Shown: piece by piece, positions 37,201-52,200 of the stretch | Numbering within the stretch: the first letter of the stretch is position 1 | How the letters are laid out: every line of letters begins with the position of its first letter | Assembly (NCBI RefSeq): GCF_037975245.1 | Contig: NC_092576.1 | Coordinates: forward strand, 12,267,111-12,331,110 | Reading direction: 5' to 3' | Origin: Apostichopus japonicus | Taxonomy: Eukaryota; Echinodermata; Holothuroidea; Aspidochirotida; Stichopodidae | DNA length: 64,000 bases | Translations under genes and position numbers: made by a program | Notes under the pieces: model-generated | The model's input: the letters and a program-made list of their open reading frames with translations, nothing else | The model's database searches: none | Told to the model about the DNA's origin: nothing

Positions 37201-40200
37201 AGGGTCAGCTGTATACAAGGAACAAATGAATCAACAGATTGCTATGTATGTAATGTAATTTAGATCCTCCTGAAAAAGAAGCCTCATTTGTTTATCAATG
37301 CCGCAAGCTGACCGAAGTCAGTCTCTTACATTCATATTTAACGTCCATGATTATGAATTGTCAATTGTCAACAACTCTGTAACTGGACGACATACATTAA
37401 TCTTGGAGTGACTCGAACCAGGGACCTTATGATTGGAAGGCACCGGGGTTAACCACTCAGCTAACACTCCTAACTCTATCAGTCTAACACTATAAGGAGC
37501 ACAATGGGATTGGAAGTAATTTGGATAACCATCTGTGCATGTTTATTCTTAACTGCAATATTAAAAGTACTCAAGGACAAATTATCAGAGAACGAACATC
37601 ATTTATGATGATTAAACAAATTAGCTAATTGGAATGAACAAGTTAGGTCTGCACGAGAGAAATATTGACAGCAGGTCAAACTGGTAGAAACCACTGTCAC
37701 TTGCCACTGTTCGATTTTTATGTTTTTATGTTTACTTTCTGATTTTGGAAAAATGTGCATTACAATATCTCAAGGACAGATGGCTTTCAATGTTACCATG
37801 GGGTGTAGGCTTTTGTTTGTATGAAGGTAAAAGAATCATACATCTTTTTATTAGAAATTGTTTCAACGTAAACAATTATGTCTTCATCTGGTCATTATGT
37901 TTTAGTCCTTGTATGACCAGTAGCATTTATCACTTGTGTCTTCAATTTTGGAAAACTTTAACAAAACCATTTGAAGAATAATTCAGAATAATAGGCTGTT
38001 GTAAATTATCAAGAAACTCTTTTGCATAAAAAAAAAGAAGAAAAAAAAAGGCATATTAAGAAAAAAACAAGTTTCCAAACAATTGGCTGTTACATTTTAA
38101 TTTCTCTTCACAAGTTGAAATAAAAGACGATTAGTCGAGCAACCAAACCTTCATTAACACCAGAGTATCATACTGACATTAACAAATTTAAGTCAATGAA
38201 AAAGTTTGAGAACCATGGTAATACAACATTGCCTGCTACGTAGCAAGCATCGAACACGACAATACTTACAATGCCTGTAGCCGAGCTTGGGATGACCTCT
38301 GAGTCCCTGACCTTTGACTTTAGAAGACACTGGCCTGTCTTCTAAAGAGGTAGACCTTCGTTTCTTCAAACCCTGGGAGGAGGCAGGGCCATCTGTCAAC
38401 TTTTCAGTCCCTTCTCGTGGTGTTTTTGGAGGCATGGGAGCCTTGGAAGGGGAAGTACTTCTCCTTCGTGAATGATTTTTTAAATTCATTTTTGAAGACG
38501 TTAAGCTGCATTTGGTAGAGCGAGAGAAACATAGAGTGAATTTTTACTGAATTTATTTATTTTTAAAACCTCGCTAGCGTCTTATCAGACAGAACATTAG
38601 TTCTTAAAGAAAATGACTACTTTAATGACTTGACTTTTTTATTTATTATTATTTTTTTTAATTTACTTTTAAAGTACTTGTTGCTTTTTTCATTCTTGTT
38701 GCTGTAGTAAAATCTGTCAACAAGGCAGCTAATTAGCTTAACTGATCAACTTTCATAGCAAACCATAAAATAAAAAGTTTCTTGCATATTGCACATGATT
38801 AATCCCACAGGAATAAATTCCCGGGGACAGATGTTGAAAACCACTAGTATCCATAACCATTGACCATCAATTGTTGGAGAGAAAAAAACATGACATCCTC
38901 CTGTCCTAGTAAAAAGGAAAATAATAAATCATCTTACTTTGGTTAAATAATCAAAACTGTCAGAATCATAAAATGCCAACCAAACACAAAAATGCAAACA
39001 ACTAACTAGTCTAACATACCATTAAAGACATGTCCCTACAGGGGATTGAATCCTTAGGTAGCCGTCCTGACCTAATACGAATCGGCAGAGAGAGGCTGTG
39101 GATGCAACGCCTTCGCACCATTCAACCTCATGGGCTCAAACATTCAGGAAGGACATGACTAACTTTTCTTGTCCCCCCTCCTTCTCCCCCCCAATTACTC
39201 CTCTTCTCATAGCTCTCTTCCACCCATTTTTTCTCCACACCTTTCTGTCTTTGTCCTTCTCCAGTTTATTCCCTACCCCCTTCCCTTAATCCTCTCTTTG
39301 TCCCTCCACTGTTTATCTCCTACCTCTCCTCTTCCCCTGTTGGTTTCATTCTTCTCTTCATCCCTTGTCTACTAATCCTCTTACATCTCTTTGTGTTCAC
39401 CATGCTCAATAACCTGTCTGTATTCTGTTCATGTTTTTGTCCCTTCTGTTACTGTTACTTGTCATTTAGCCTTTGAAGAAGATCCCGCTAGGATCGAAAC
39501 GCTAGGCCAACTTACTTTTACACATAAAACTAACAATAGCAGAGAACTCACCCTGGGTTAAAATTGCCATTATCAATATCTCTATACAGATGTCCTTCGG
39601 TTACCAAAGCCTGGTGTGCGTCCTTCAGATTCTGTAAAACCCGGTCTGGATCGAATAAGATAAACAAACAAAAAACAGTCATTAAATATTGAAAAGAAAG
39701 CCTATCATATTTTTTGGTAGTTTCAACATTATTAATGTTAATTTAATGCTCACTACTAAAACAAAAAAAGTAATGAAAGACATATCTTACCTCAGTATTT
39801 TGGGACATTCAAGTAAACTACAATTTTTGTTTTCTTATGCAAAGTTAAAAAAATCCACTGGAATGATTTAGTTTACTGAAATTGCACCATTTCGAAAGGT
39901 ATAATTTATCAGTTTTAGATGTGTAAATTTCCAGATCAGGGCATTCCCTAGACCCCCTTTGCCTCTCCTCTCCTATCTGCCTCTCCCCTCCCCCTCTTCC
40001 CTTTGCCTCTCCCCTCTCATCAACCTCTCCCCTCCCCCTCTTCCCTTTGCCTCTCCCCTCCCATCAACCCCTCCCCTCCCCCTCTTCCCTTTGCCTCTCC
40101 CCTCCCATCTACCTCTCCCCTCCCCCCTCTACCCTTTGCCTCTCCCCTCCCATCAACCTTTTCCCTCTCCCCTCCCCAATTCCTTACATCTCACTCATGA

Positions 40201-43200
40201 TTGGTCCTTGGTGGTAATAATCAGACCTAACTATCATAATTGTTTCCAGCAAGGCGAGATCCATCAGCCACCTTAGCTTTGATTACAAATAACGACTTCG
40301 GCGAATAGTTTACTCACTCGTTGTGAGAGACATCGGAGCATCAGGGTCCCTAGGGCTGGTGTCCTCTGAAGATGAGTGACGTCGGTGGTCCCTCCTAGAT
40401 GGGGGTTTCACGGGGCTCAGAACGGGGGTGGATCCTCTTCTAGTCTGAGTGGCATCTGTCCATGCCTCTGTGGGCCAAAAAGAAACCCCCAAAAAACAAT
40501 GCTTCAAACAGAAGGAACGAAAAAGACGCTACTACGTTATCTTGTAGAAAACTGATGGCAATTAAGTCTGAGAAATAAAGCCACGCAGGGAAATATATAA
40601 AAATGTCCTGTCAAATTATCTACTAGCAGGTTACACTAGTATTTATGACAGTGGCTTTGCATGAGCAAGTTTGCTAACAGTAGTTGTACCAGAGGTCATT
40701 GTCTTAAAAGTCACATAGTAGGATTAATATTCGCCATAATTTTTTTTTCTTATAGGGTTGTGAATGAGTAGAACGGTTTGCCTGAGACAGTTGTACTTGC
40801 AAGTAGTGTGAATGGGTTTAAGAATGCTTTGGATAAGCCCTTTAAGCATTGTTATCGGGTCTGAGTGTTTGTGTCTTCAGTTTTTTTTCTCTCTCTATAG
40901 GGTCCTTGATGGGGATTTAAGTGTCCCTCCTGATCCTTTTTTCCTACTAAACTTAACTAAACTAAGTAGAATCCACCACGTCCTTTTTCATCATCCACAC
41001 CTTTTGGGAACGAAAATGAAAGAATATAAACAAATACATCCACTACTATAGACACTGCTAATACTTTGAGGCCATTCAATGCCATGCTTTTGTCCCTTGA
41101 TGATTGATGTTGTGGCTTTTCCTAGGCAAGGTGTGATCCATAACTTTATAAGACCTAAAAAAAATAAACCTAAAGTGACTGCAATTCAAATGATTGAAGA
41201 GAGGCAATGGACTTGACAGCCATGTCCAAAATCAACGAAGGGTGCTGTCCCATCGGCACTATCTAGTTCTACTTAACTTGACAAGCTAACTGCGGATCAT
41301 AACAGTAACATGAGTTGATCACTAGTACGGATATACATATTAGCTCATAATTATCGAGGAAGAGATCTTTCGTAACATGTTTGCAAAGTTTCAACTGAAA
41401 CAGTTCATTGATTTAAAACACCTCAACTCATTGTTTCGTTCAGCCAAACTGCACAAGTGGAACTCCAGTGTGTCTGTATATAAGGTTATTCGAAGTGATT
41501 GCATGGCTGTTAGCACTTTCCTGCGTGTTAGAGTTAGGTTTAGTTGTACTAAGTTGTGCTACTTTCATTGTTGTGCTACTTTCAAAGTTGTGCTTCTTTC
41601 TTTCAGAGGTCTGTAAACTATACAGATGATGGAAATTCTAGGATCGCTAAGACAGTGCAGCGCTCTAGAAATGCTGGAGGGCCGCCCCCACTGAGATTCA
41701 TGTGTCTTGCCCAAGGACACAATGTGATGAACCAATCTGGACTTAAACCTGCACTTCTGAGATCGTAAGTCCATTGCCTCAACCACAAAAGACAACAACT
41801 TTCTCGTTTAGCGTCCCTTCGTTACCCTACCTTTAAGTGTGGCCCTCATCTTTCTGTTGTTGGCCAAATCCATCGGGGTGTTCCCCCTATCGTCAACCAA
41901 TGTGACGTCAGCCCCCCTGTCCAACAGTGTGTGGGCTATGAGTAGCTGTCCTGCGGATGCCTATTAACATTAACAAAAGATGGAAAAAGGTTAATTACAC
42001 AAAGAGGGTATTATGGAAACATAAACAGACCAAAAAATGTTGTTAAAAGTCAACAGGCATCATGGGAATTTTAATATGAGACAGAAATATATGAGACAGA
42101 GTTCGAGTCACTCCAAGATTAATATATGTCGTCCAATTACAGAGTTGGTCTGACGGATCTTCTTCAAAGGCTAAATGACAAGTAACAGTAACAGAAGGGA
42201 CAAAAACACGCACAGAATACAGACAAGTTAATGAGCATGCTCATTAACTTGTCTGTATTCTGTGCATGTTTTTAGCCTTTGAAGAAGATCCTGCTAGGAT
42301 CGAAACGTCAGGCCAACTTTCTTTTACACATTCTCCTACACAAGCTCTCTAGTGGATAAGCAGTTTGCTAACAGTTTTATTTTACTTTGATTTCAGTTAC
42401 AGAGTTGTTCACAATTCATAATCATGGACGTTAAATATGAATGTAAGAGACTGACTTCGGTCAGCTTGCGGCTTTGATAAGCCAATGATGGCTTCTTCGC
42501 AAGTTCCTGCTTGCAGGAGGATCTAAAACATATACATACATACAAATCATTATAGTTAATTTATGCGAGAGAAAAGCTTAGAGCCTTCTAAACTGCTACC
42601 TAAAACTTTCCAACACTAAATTATTCGCTGATCAAAACTACCACTTGACCTTTCCTTCATGCCATGTGGATGGGATGGGAGCAGCAGAATTGTTCATTCA
42701 GTGTCCAAATTTTCTTTTTTTCTTGTCCAGGGTTACTCCAACAGCACACCCCACCACCCCCGCCTTTCCCCACCTGCTATTTCACCTCCGTCTGCAACAA
42801 CGTCCTTCCTCAGGCCTGATTTGTCAGAAAAATGTTAACTTGTCCGTCAGAAAACCTACACTCAAGTTTTGGATTGTCCGGAAAAATAATGGGTTGTCCG
42901 AATAAAAAAGGTTAAAAAGACCAAACAAAATTTTGTAATTTACATAACAGGGTATATTTGTTCCAAACTGTGGGAAAAACATTCTTATTCCGTCTTATTC
43001 CACAATTTGTAGGGATGTCTAAACAATCTCTAACATTTGTTTGAGGGTTATACCAAACTGAACTATCAGATTTTTAAGGTGTGTTTATTTAGATTGTGTA
43101 ATTTTGTCGAGTTGAAATAAATGTGATTGTACGTTTCCACAAATAATTTAGTCGTCCGTCGGACAACCTCAAATCTATAGCATAAATTCAATTATTTATT

Positions 43201-46200
43201 ATTATTCTTAATGACAGTACCCTCTTAATTACACTTTTAAAATATACATATAAATAGTAAAAACACTTTTAATGACAGATATTGGGGCAAAACGTTTTTT
43301 GTCCTAAACATAAGATCGTAGTGGTGCACTCAGTTTTAGGAAAAAGAATATAACTTAATACAATTTTAAGCTTCTGTTTCTATATACAATTCTGGGAATG
43401 TCATGATCATGCTAGTACTGTGAAATAGATGTTTAGTCGTCTCGGACGATCGGACGACCGTGAAATTTCAGCCCTGCTCCTACCTCTTCTTTTTCCTCTT
43501 GATATAACCCTTGCCTCCCACCTTTCCCAAAACTGAATCAACTTACGCACAAACATAAAACTTACGGAAACATGAAGTGGAGTAGCCCCAGCTTGTCCCC
43601 TTGCATTGATGTCCACACCGTTGTCCAGTAAGGACACCACAACCTCCACCTGACCGTGTCTTGACGCGACGTGGATAGGAGCGACAGAATTTTCGTCCTG
43701 CGCTACCAGACTTTCTCTATCCTTCATCAGTAATAGAGTGATCCGATGAGCAACGGAACTGGGAGAGGCAGCCGCATGGTGCAGGGGGGTCCTGCCCTCG
43801 GAATCGGTAGAAGAGGGGTCGGCTCGGTGATCCAGGAGGACCCGTACGACTTCCTCTGGCTTGTATGTCTTCAGGACGGTTTGGACTAAACAAGGATGCA
43901 GGAAAAACAAGAGTTCTCACATCAAACCTGACGAAGCTTAAATGGGTCATGTTTATCGGGTACATTGCAAAATGCAAACGTTATACAAATGTTTCACACT
44001 GTAACGCACATTTTACATTACATTAACACTAGTGTTAATGTACACCACACTAAGTCAATGGGGTAATCTAGCCTAACCATCTGTTTATTAGCTGAAATTG
44101 TGACGCAGTAATAAGATATCCATGGAATACTTTCTTTATTGCTGTTCTCCATCTTCCACTACATTGTAGCCTTACACCACACTAAGTGAATGGGAAAATC
44201 TTGCCTGACCATCTGTTGGCCAAAAAAATATAAAAATCACACTCTGCATAGGGTTCGGGTCATAAATTATGATCCGAGTAGTATCGCGTTGGGCGGGTAC
44301 CCGGATACCCGTTCATAGGTGTCGATAAACACAGAAATCGTACATCAACAACCAAGTTTCCACCACGAATAATAGTGACACTAATGTCTTGATTCCAGTA
44401 AAATTGTACTCACATTTGAGGAAGACCTTGATGTCTCTCGTGACCAACAGAAGTGGAGTGAAACCATCTTCGTTCTCACAGTTGACGTCCAGAAACTTTC
44501 CCTCTTTCTAAAAAATGGTCATGACGATAAAAATACATTTTTTTTAAGTTAGTTGATGAACATTCCCTTACAGTCAGTAGCAAAACCAGCTCTAATTAAA
44601 AAATAATTGTTCTTGAAAAAAAAAAGTATAAAATTTAATAAGACTCCAGATGTTATGAAATCAAGAAGAACTGTCGTAAACTCTCAGGCCAGTTGTCCTG
44701 TGTAGCTTATAATAGTAGAAAAGGGTAGAGGTGGATGGAAGAAGAGGGGAAGGGTGATGGGATTGTAGTTTCAACTAAACACCTCTTTGAATAACAATAA
44801 CACGTAAGAAAAAGAAACACTTAACATATATCCAAGATGTAACCCTTGTTTGTCCACATAGACTGAAATTAGAAAGATTAAAGGATTAGGGAATAATTTG
44901 CTATTCAAATTTTTCGTAACAGTTGTGTAACAATTTTGAACTTTGTCCATAATATACTATGGTTTGCTGCGTGCAAAAGTGCTCGACATCTGTGACCCTT
45001 TTTTTTCAGAATTTGACCATCCTGCGGGACATTTTGCGATACGATACCAGCGGATAAATTAATCCCATGGGGATGATGAATCTAGGAAGAAATGGTGTTT
45101 GTTGATAACTAAATATTTCCCCCTCATCACCCTCCCATGCTCACCTTGTGAAAACCCAGTGTATGCCCTAGTGTCAAAGGTCAGATGCTCATGGAAATGC
45201 AGTATTATGTACATACAGACTTAAAGTTTTGGACATAATCTGTTGCCCAGTGGCCTCTGTGGGTATGCAGAGATCATGCCCTCTTGTTTGATAATGATTC
45301 AGCCAAGCTGCCCAGTATCAGGCAGCTGCTGAGCCTATCCTTTCCACACGGTGCACAATGAACCTCTCACATATGTGCAGTTTCGTACCCCCTTATACAT
45401 AATTTACTTTGTAATATTCTCAACATTAGCTGGACCAATATGGCAATAACAATTGGTTATCAAACGATGAGCTCTACAATGAAACCAACCAAAAACCTTG
45501 GTCATCCATAGTCTCACATAGAAGATTGAGATTTTTCGGTCATGTAGCAAGACTCCAGGGAGGACGCTCCAGCAAAGGTTACTTTAAGAGAAGCATTGAG
45601 ACAAACTGCTAAACCAGTAGGAAGGCCCGTGGACTATCTTGCTTGGAAAAATAAAGTAGCAATTTACGGACCTTAAAATTAACAATTTCGAGGAAGCAAT
45701 AAACCTTGCACAAGATCGTGGTGGAGGTTAATCACTGAGCATGTCGGATAGACGAGACTCAATCCACTTACTACTACTACTAATACATAATTACTTCTTG
45801 TACTAAGTAACGGACAAACAATGGAAAGCCATCGCATTGATTACGTGTCATTTACCAGAAGTTGTCGGACCACCGTGACGTTACCCTGCCATGCTGCCTG
45901 TAGAAGATGCCGATGAGAACATCCCGACCTCTCCACCGACTCCAGCAAGAGCTTACGCAGTGCCACGGAGGAGACGTTGATGGCGGTCTCGCATTCGTAG
46001 TTCCGTAACGTGACGTCTGCTCCGTGCCTTAGGAGCAGCTGGACAATCTTGGTGTGTCCGTTCCGGCAGGCAGCTATCAGAGGGGTGTCGCCAGAACTGA
46101 AGTCTTTGACGTCTATGTTAACGACCTTGAGGAGGAATGAAAAATATGGTGAGAGATGAATAATAAACTTCATCACACAATGCAACAAATTCCAGGAGAG

Positions 46201-49200
46201 TTTAACATTGTAGAATAAGTGATATATTTTGGGTTGCCCCTTTAAGGGCATTGAAGACTCGCCCAAACCGTGTGCGGCCATCTGAAAAAGTTAACTTTCT
46301 GTTGCTTGCAAGTGACATTTTGTTTGTGAACTTGCTACAAAATGCAGACAGTAATGAAACGTGATACCTTGTTATCTTTAGCTGGACCTGAGATGTCCAT
46401 CGCTGTATCGTTTATACACTGTGCTGTGGGTATTGACTGCAGCTGTATGTACTGACTATACACTAGTGTCTAATTACCGACGGTAGCAAGCTTTGCGTGT
46501 ATTTTCTGGGATTGATGGTGGTGTCTAACACTTCTGTTACACCTCATTCGAAACAAGGTCAGATAACCGGCAATGAGATGTTTCTTTGTGTGCGAGTCTT
46601 CACACCCTTTAACATTGAAGGATAAGTGATATATTTTGGGAATGCCCCTTTAAATACCTGCTGACATTTGGTATTCAGTAGCAAGGAGGTTCCCCCAAAA
46701 TTTGTTAACTTTTTGTTGCATTTCAATGTCAGCAAAATAATGCTTTGAACATGAAACATGCTCAGCTTTGGGTGACGTTGTACGGATGACATTATTGTGT
46801 GATGTCATCAATAAATATTATGATAATGATGGGATTTATAATGCGTACATGTTTATCCAACCGGGAGGGTGCTCAAGGCACAAGAGAGACAGAGAGAATA
46901 GAATAGCAAAAAATGAATGAAAGAAAGAAATATTGGTTGACATTGATGAATGCTTGACGCAAAATATTTTCAAACTCCGTTATTTCAAAACATTAAACCA
47001 ATGGGATGATCAATGTATACCACACTAATATAAGTCTGATTTACATGTATATCATGTCTTACGAGTGGTCCCAATTTCGTTCCCCCTGACAACTAACTTT
47101 CTGTTTTGAGATTTAGAAATGTGTACAACTGTCTTTAATGGTAAGGCAACCATGACAAAAATTCTGATAATAGTTTGTCAGACCTTTGAAACTGAGCCCA
47201 CAAGAACTTTTTTCGTAACTCCTAATTAGCCTGACAGATTTGAAAACTGAGTAGGCCGCCTTAAATATTTATTGCACTTTTGGCCGTCCTTGAGATGGGG
47301 ACGGAGCCTCGACAAACAGCTGAACATGAACAAAAATGTGGTAATTTAACAAAGAAGAAAGAGAAAAACTGTTTGGTTTTATAGTTCCTTGAAGGGAAGT
47401 GACCTGACCACATACATCCTCGTCCTGGCTGCCTGTAAGGGGTGTGATAAATAATAGTTATAGGTATTGGGTTGGTGTAGTGTGGGTGGATATAAGTGTT
47501 ACTGTTTTCTTGTATTGTTCTCTCTATTTACTTATGGGAGCGCTCTACTAGACAAGCCCTGTGGAGTTTTTTGGAGTGCTATACCTTTCACAATTTTCCC
47601 TGTTGTTGATATGTTTTGTCCCTTAGTTAACTTCTCTATATTTATATGGTGAAGAAACAAATAAATGAAATGAAAAAAAAAAAAATCGACATTTGTCTAT
47701 AGCATGAGTCACTTGGACTGTACCTCACGGTTCCTTCTCTTCAAGAAGTTCTCCACCCTCTCGTAATCCCCGTCCCTCACCGCAGCGAGGAACAGTCGCT
47801 CGGCCTCTTGGGTGACTTTGTTGTTGCTGAAGACGTGCATCGCAAAGTCGTGGTACGATTTCAGAAGCTGACGGTTGCGATGGGAGCCTGACGAGGTGGC
47901 GCTAGAGGGCGCACTTCCAGAGGTACTGGAGGCCTGAGAACCAGCACTTGGTGTTCTGGAGAGCTCTGGAGTAGAGATTTTACAACAAACAAGGAAGAAA
48001 CCGAAAACAATTAGTCAGTAAACAACTAAATAGGGATTGCCATCGATTACGGGCTTGTTGGCTCAGTTGTGAAAGCGAGGAGTTACTAGTACAGTACAGT
48101 AGCTTCCTGAGGCCACAGGTTCAAATCTCAGTCTATCCAAATATTTCTTTCAAATGAATCTCTGTCTAGCCCAATATTTCTTTTCTAATATGTACAGTAC
48201 GCTCCCAGCCTTATTTTGTTTTATCATTCAGAAATAAAGAATATAAATATGCATATAAATTTGAATATTTAGACATTTCATCGTTTTTACACATGTACAC
48301 TGAAGAAAGTAAGTCCATTATTCCTGAGAAATAAAAAATAGCCCAGGGGACATCCCTGGGAAGGGGGGTCAGTCTGGATGAATATGAATATTTGGATTAT
48401 ATGGAGATATAAATTACCATAATTGCATCATCATTGCTTTACACAAGTTTACTTCCTAGTGAAAATACAGTAATGGGAGAACCTTAGTCACAGCTGCACG
48501 CATATTACATTATTTAAATTCCGAACCGGATGGCATAGTCCAACTTGCTACAGTATCCTTTACTTCATGTGCAATACATCATACAAAGTAAATGGATATT
48601 CAAATATGAGATACATGAAATATGTGTATATATATCCAAGTTTGTATTTGAACATGTACAGTATTCAATTTATTATGCCATATATAACATACCACCACCC
48701 CCTCCCCACTTCCCCCTCCCCCCAAAGAAAAACAAAGACAAAAACAGTACAGTACAGTTCACAACACCAGTGGCTAGCACACAAGCAAATTCCTTTTCCT
48801 TCACTTCCCTCCAATGCTCACCACCCAACCCCTCTCCCTCACCCCTTCCATCCACAACAATATTTCACCTTTACCTGGATTTTCTGGAAAATATTGCACC
48901 TCAAAACTTTTTTTCTTTCACTTAGAATTAAATTCCTGGGTTTCTTTTCTTCAAGTTTTCTAAAAGTAAAAATCTTGTCTGTTTTTTATAAAAAATTTAA
49001 AACATTTATATATGAAACAAAATTAATACCCAGGTGTGAGTTCACATATTCTGTTGCCATGGTGATGAGTACTTATGCTTTAAATCGATGAATGTTCCAC
49101 TGGTAAAGATCGTGTGACCGGCCATGACGATTTCAACCGTGGCTGGAACACAGCAAGGTTAGAGCGGCAAAGTTTGCTTGACCTATAAACAAATTAAAAC

Positions 49201-52200
49201 AATATAAAAAAAATTAAAAATTAAAACAATATAAAAAAAATAAAAAAAAAACAAATTAAAAAAAAAGTGTGTGAAGAAGTCATGAAAGGTTTTGTTTTAT
49301 TTAATGAGTTTAATTGGTTCATAATATGTTTCAACTCCATGTACAGCATGAATGCTCTCCATAAAATAACAGATACTCCCATTTTCTAGGTACATTAATG
49401 TGATATAATCCACTTGACTCTCTTAATATTAGACAGCACTTTTTGGTCACCAATTTTGAGTTATAATCTTTTTGTGTTTTTCTTGTTTATTTAACTAGTG
49501 TTCTAATTGTGTTACCATTTCCAAAGGTTCTGAATTTGTGAACTCTCAGATTGCAGACTACACTTCCTGTGTAGAAAAACAATTCTATTTACACTTGCCC
49601 TATCTTTGTATTTTGAGATGGGATACTGGATAAATTACTCCCTGTGTACACACATGGTGTATGTCTTAGATAAGATCTTATGGCCAATTCAAATATTCCT
49701 GCTTAAAACTGCATGACTTCAAAGGGTGGACTCAAGAGATGTTAATTGCCTACTAAGTTTATACACCATTTAAATCTTCAAAGTTCAGCAAAGTTTATTT
49801 AAAGCCCGGTCAGATAAACACACATGTATCACATCAATGTTGTATCTATATCAGCATACACAGTATCAACATAAACAGTACCATACAGTAGATATTGATA
49901 ATACAATATCAACAATAAACAGTACCATAGATATATTGATAATACTATATCAACAATAAACAGTACCATAGATATTGATAATACTATATCAACAATAAAC
50001 AGTATATACCATAGATATATTGATAATACTATATCAACAATAAACAGTACCATAGATATTGATAATACTATATCAACAATAAACAGTACCATAGATATAT
50101 TGATAATACTTTATCAACAATACCATATCAAAATATGTAGAAAGTACCAAAAATATTGACAATTTACTATATCAACAATAATATATCAACATTTAAACAG
50201 TACCACAAATATCCAGAATTTATATACTGTATACAGGTATCAACAAATACCATTGTACATCAAAAACACAAAAAAAGTTTAATCGCAAAACTGTAATGAA
50301 ACAGATAGCACTAATTAGTAAAACTACGAGCAATTTACAAAATTTAAGAAACAAGAACCCAGCAAAATAATTCCCAAACCTTATAAATGCAGAAAACAGT
50401 AATGAGATCTGATTCCTACATCCAGACCTGTACCTGTGCACACACGTACTGTATGCAATACACACTTCTAAGGCTTTAAAAGTAATAATTATCAGTATAC
50501 AGTATAAATAAAATGCACTTACAGGCTTAAACAAGGTAGTTTTACAACAACAAAAACCTGTCCTCCCAGAAAACACAGCAGCAACAGCACACTTGGTGTC
50601 TTTTTCACTCCTTTCAGTACAAAGAGTTGTAGACTGAGTATTTGGCAAACACTTCCACAAAGACCACAATGTATCAAAAACACACAATTAATATTCCATC
50701 CGTAGCCAATATATGAAGATTATGCGATACAGATATGATACCTACTGTACATCTCATGTATACCCCATTTATACATAGGGCCTGCAGTACAAAACACATC
50801 AACTTGACCTGCACATGTATGTTTACATCACTGCATACTACTACCACAGACCATAACAAACTGTGACAATCTGAAGCCAAACACACTCACACACACACAC
50901 AAGTTGTGCAGCTCTACTGGTTATTTAACTATATCCGCCAGTTAATGAACTCTCCCAACCCTGCACAAACATACATACATGTATTTATATGCGTGAGTGA
51001 AAAAACAATATTGCTAGCCAACTGCAGAGTTCTCATGCAGGGCTAACATTACAATTACTACCAACATGTATAATACCTCATAAATAACTGAAGTCATGCA
51101 GTGACTGGTATTAATTCCTGAATCTCTAATTACACTTACAGCCAGAAGTATGAATTAGCCGCCGCACGAGGTTCGGATTACAACGCGCGCAAGTCCTTTG
51201 TTTGGGAGGAGGAAGAGGAGTTGAAAACTTTTAATTAAAGTGAGGGCAGGATGTTCTTTGTTGCTGGTTTTATGTGTGATATTACAGTGTGTATAGATGT
51301 GATGTGTGCTTTGTATATGGCAGGAAGCTACTGTACTGTAAAAATGTGGCTGAATGTCATACAATTGATTGTAATTTTACTCAACATAGCTACAGTACAT
51401 GGTTATTATGTGTACATATGTACTATGTAGTAATGCAAAGTGTATTTGGGTTGTTGAATGAGCTTAAATGTATACAGTTCTATTAAGTACAGTATAAATA
51501 TATAAATCAGAGCTATCAATACTAAAACAACACAAGATTTCATCAGGATAAATTTGAGCATGTAGCCCCTCCCCCCCCCCCCCCTAAAAATAATAATAAT
51601 AAATAGACAGTTTACACATTTACATACTTAGGTATGTAAATGTTTTGTCAAATGACACACTATTTTCCTACTGTAAAATTCCCAAAATTAAATGGGGAAA
51701 GTTTGACCCATGTAGCTTTTAAAATTCTGATTGTGATGACCTTAAATTTATTGCCTGTTATACAAACTAAACCAAACTGAATTTATAGTGTGACTTAATC
51801 AGTAAAGCCAGTGTAGTATTTGTGCACAAAGTTTACAAAAGATGCTGTAATTTTTCTAACATATAAGCTGGGATCACGTCCCAATACAATCCACTATTAA
51901 GAGAGGGCTGTTCTGAACTTTGAGCAGAGTCTAAAACAGTCTTTGTATAAATGTGGTTCTCAAATTATTTTGAGAACGTAACTTCACATCCCGAATCTTT
52001 ATTAATCTAGTCAATTAATATTATTTATACTACAGGGTCATTCCATATCAAATCACCAGATTTTGGGGTATGTTGTAGTTCGACATTTTTGAAAAATTCC
52101 CAAATTTATTGCATGAGTGGACCACCATAAAATAAGCATATTCTGAAAATTTCAGTTGCATTGCTTTACAATTGGCCGATTTAAAATTCTTTGAAATTCC

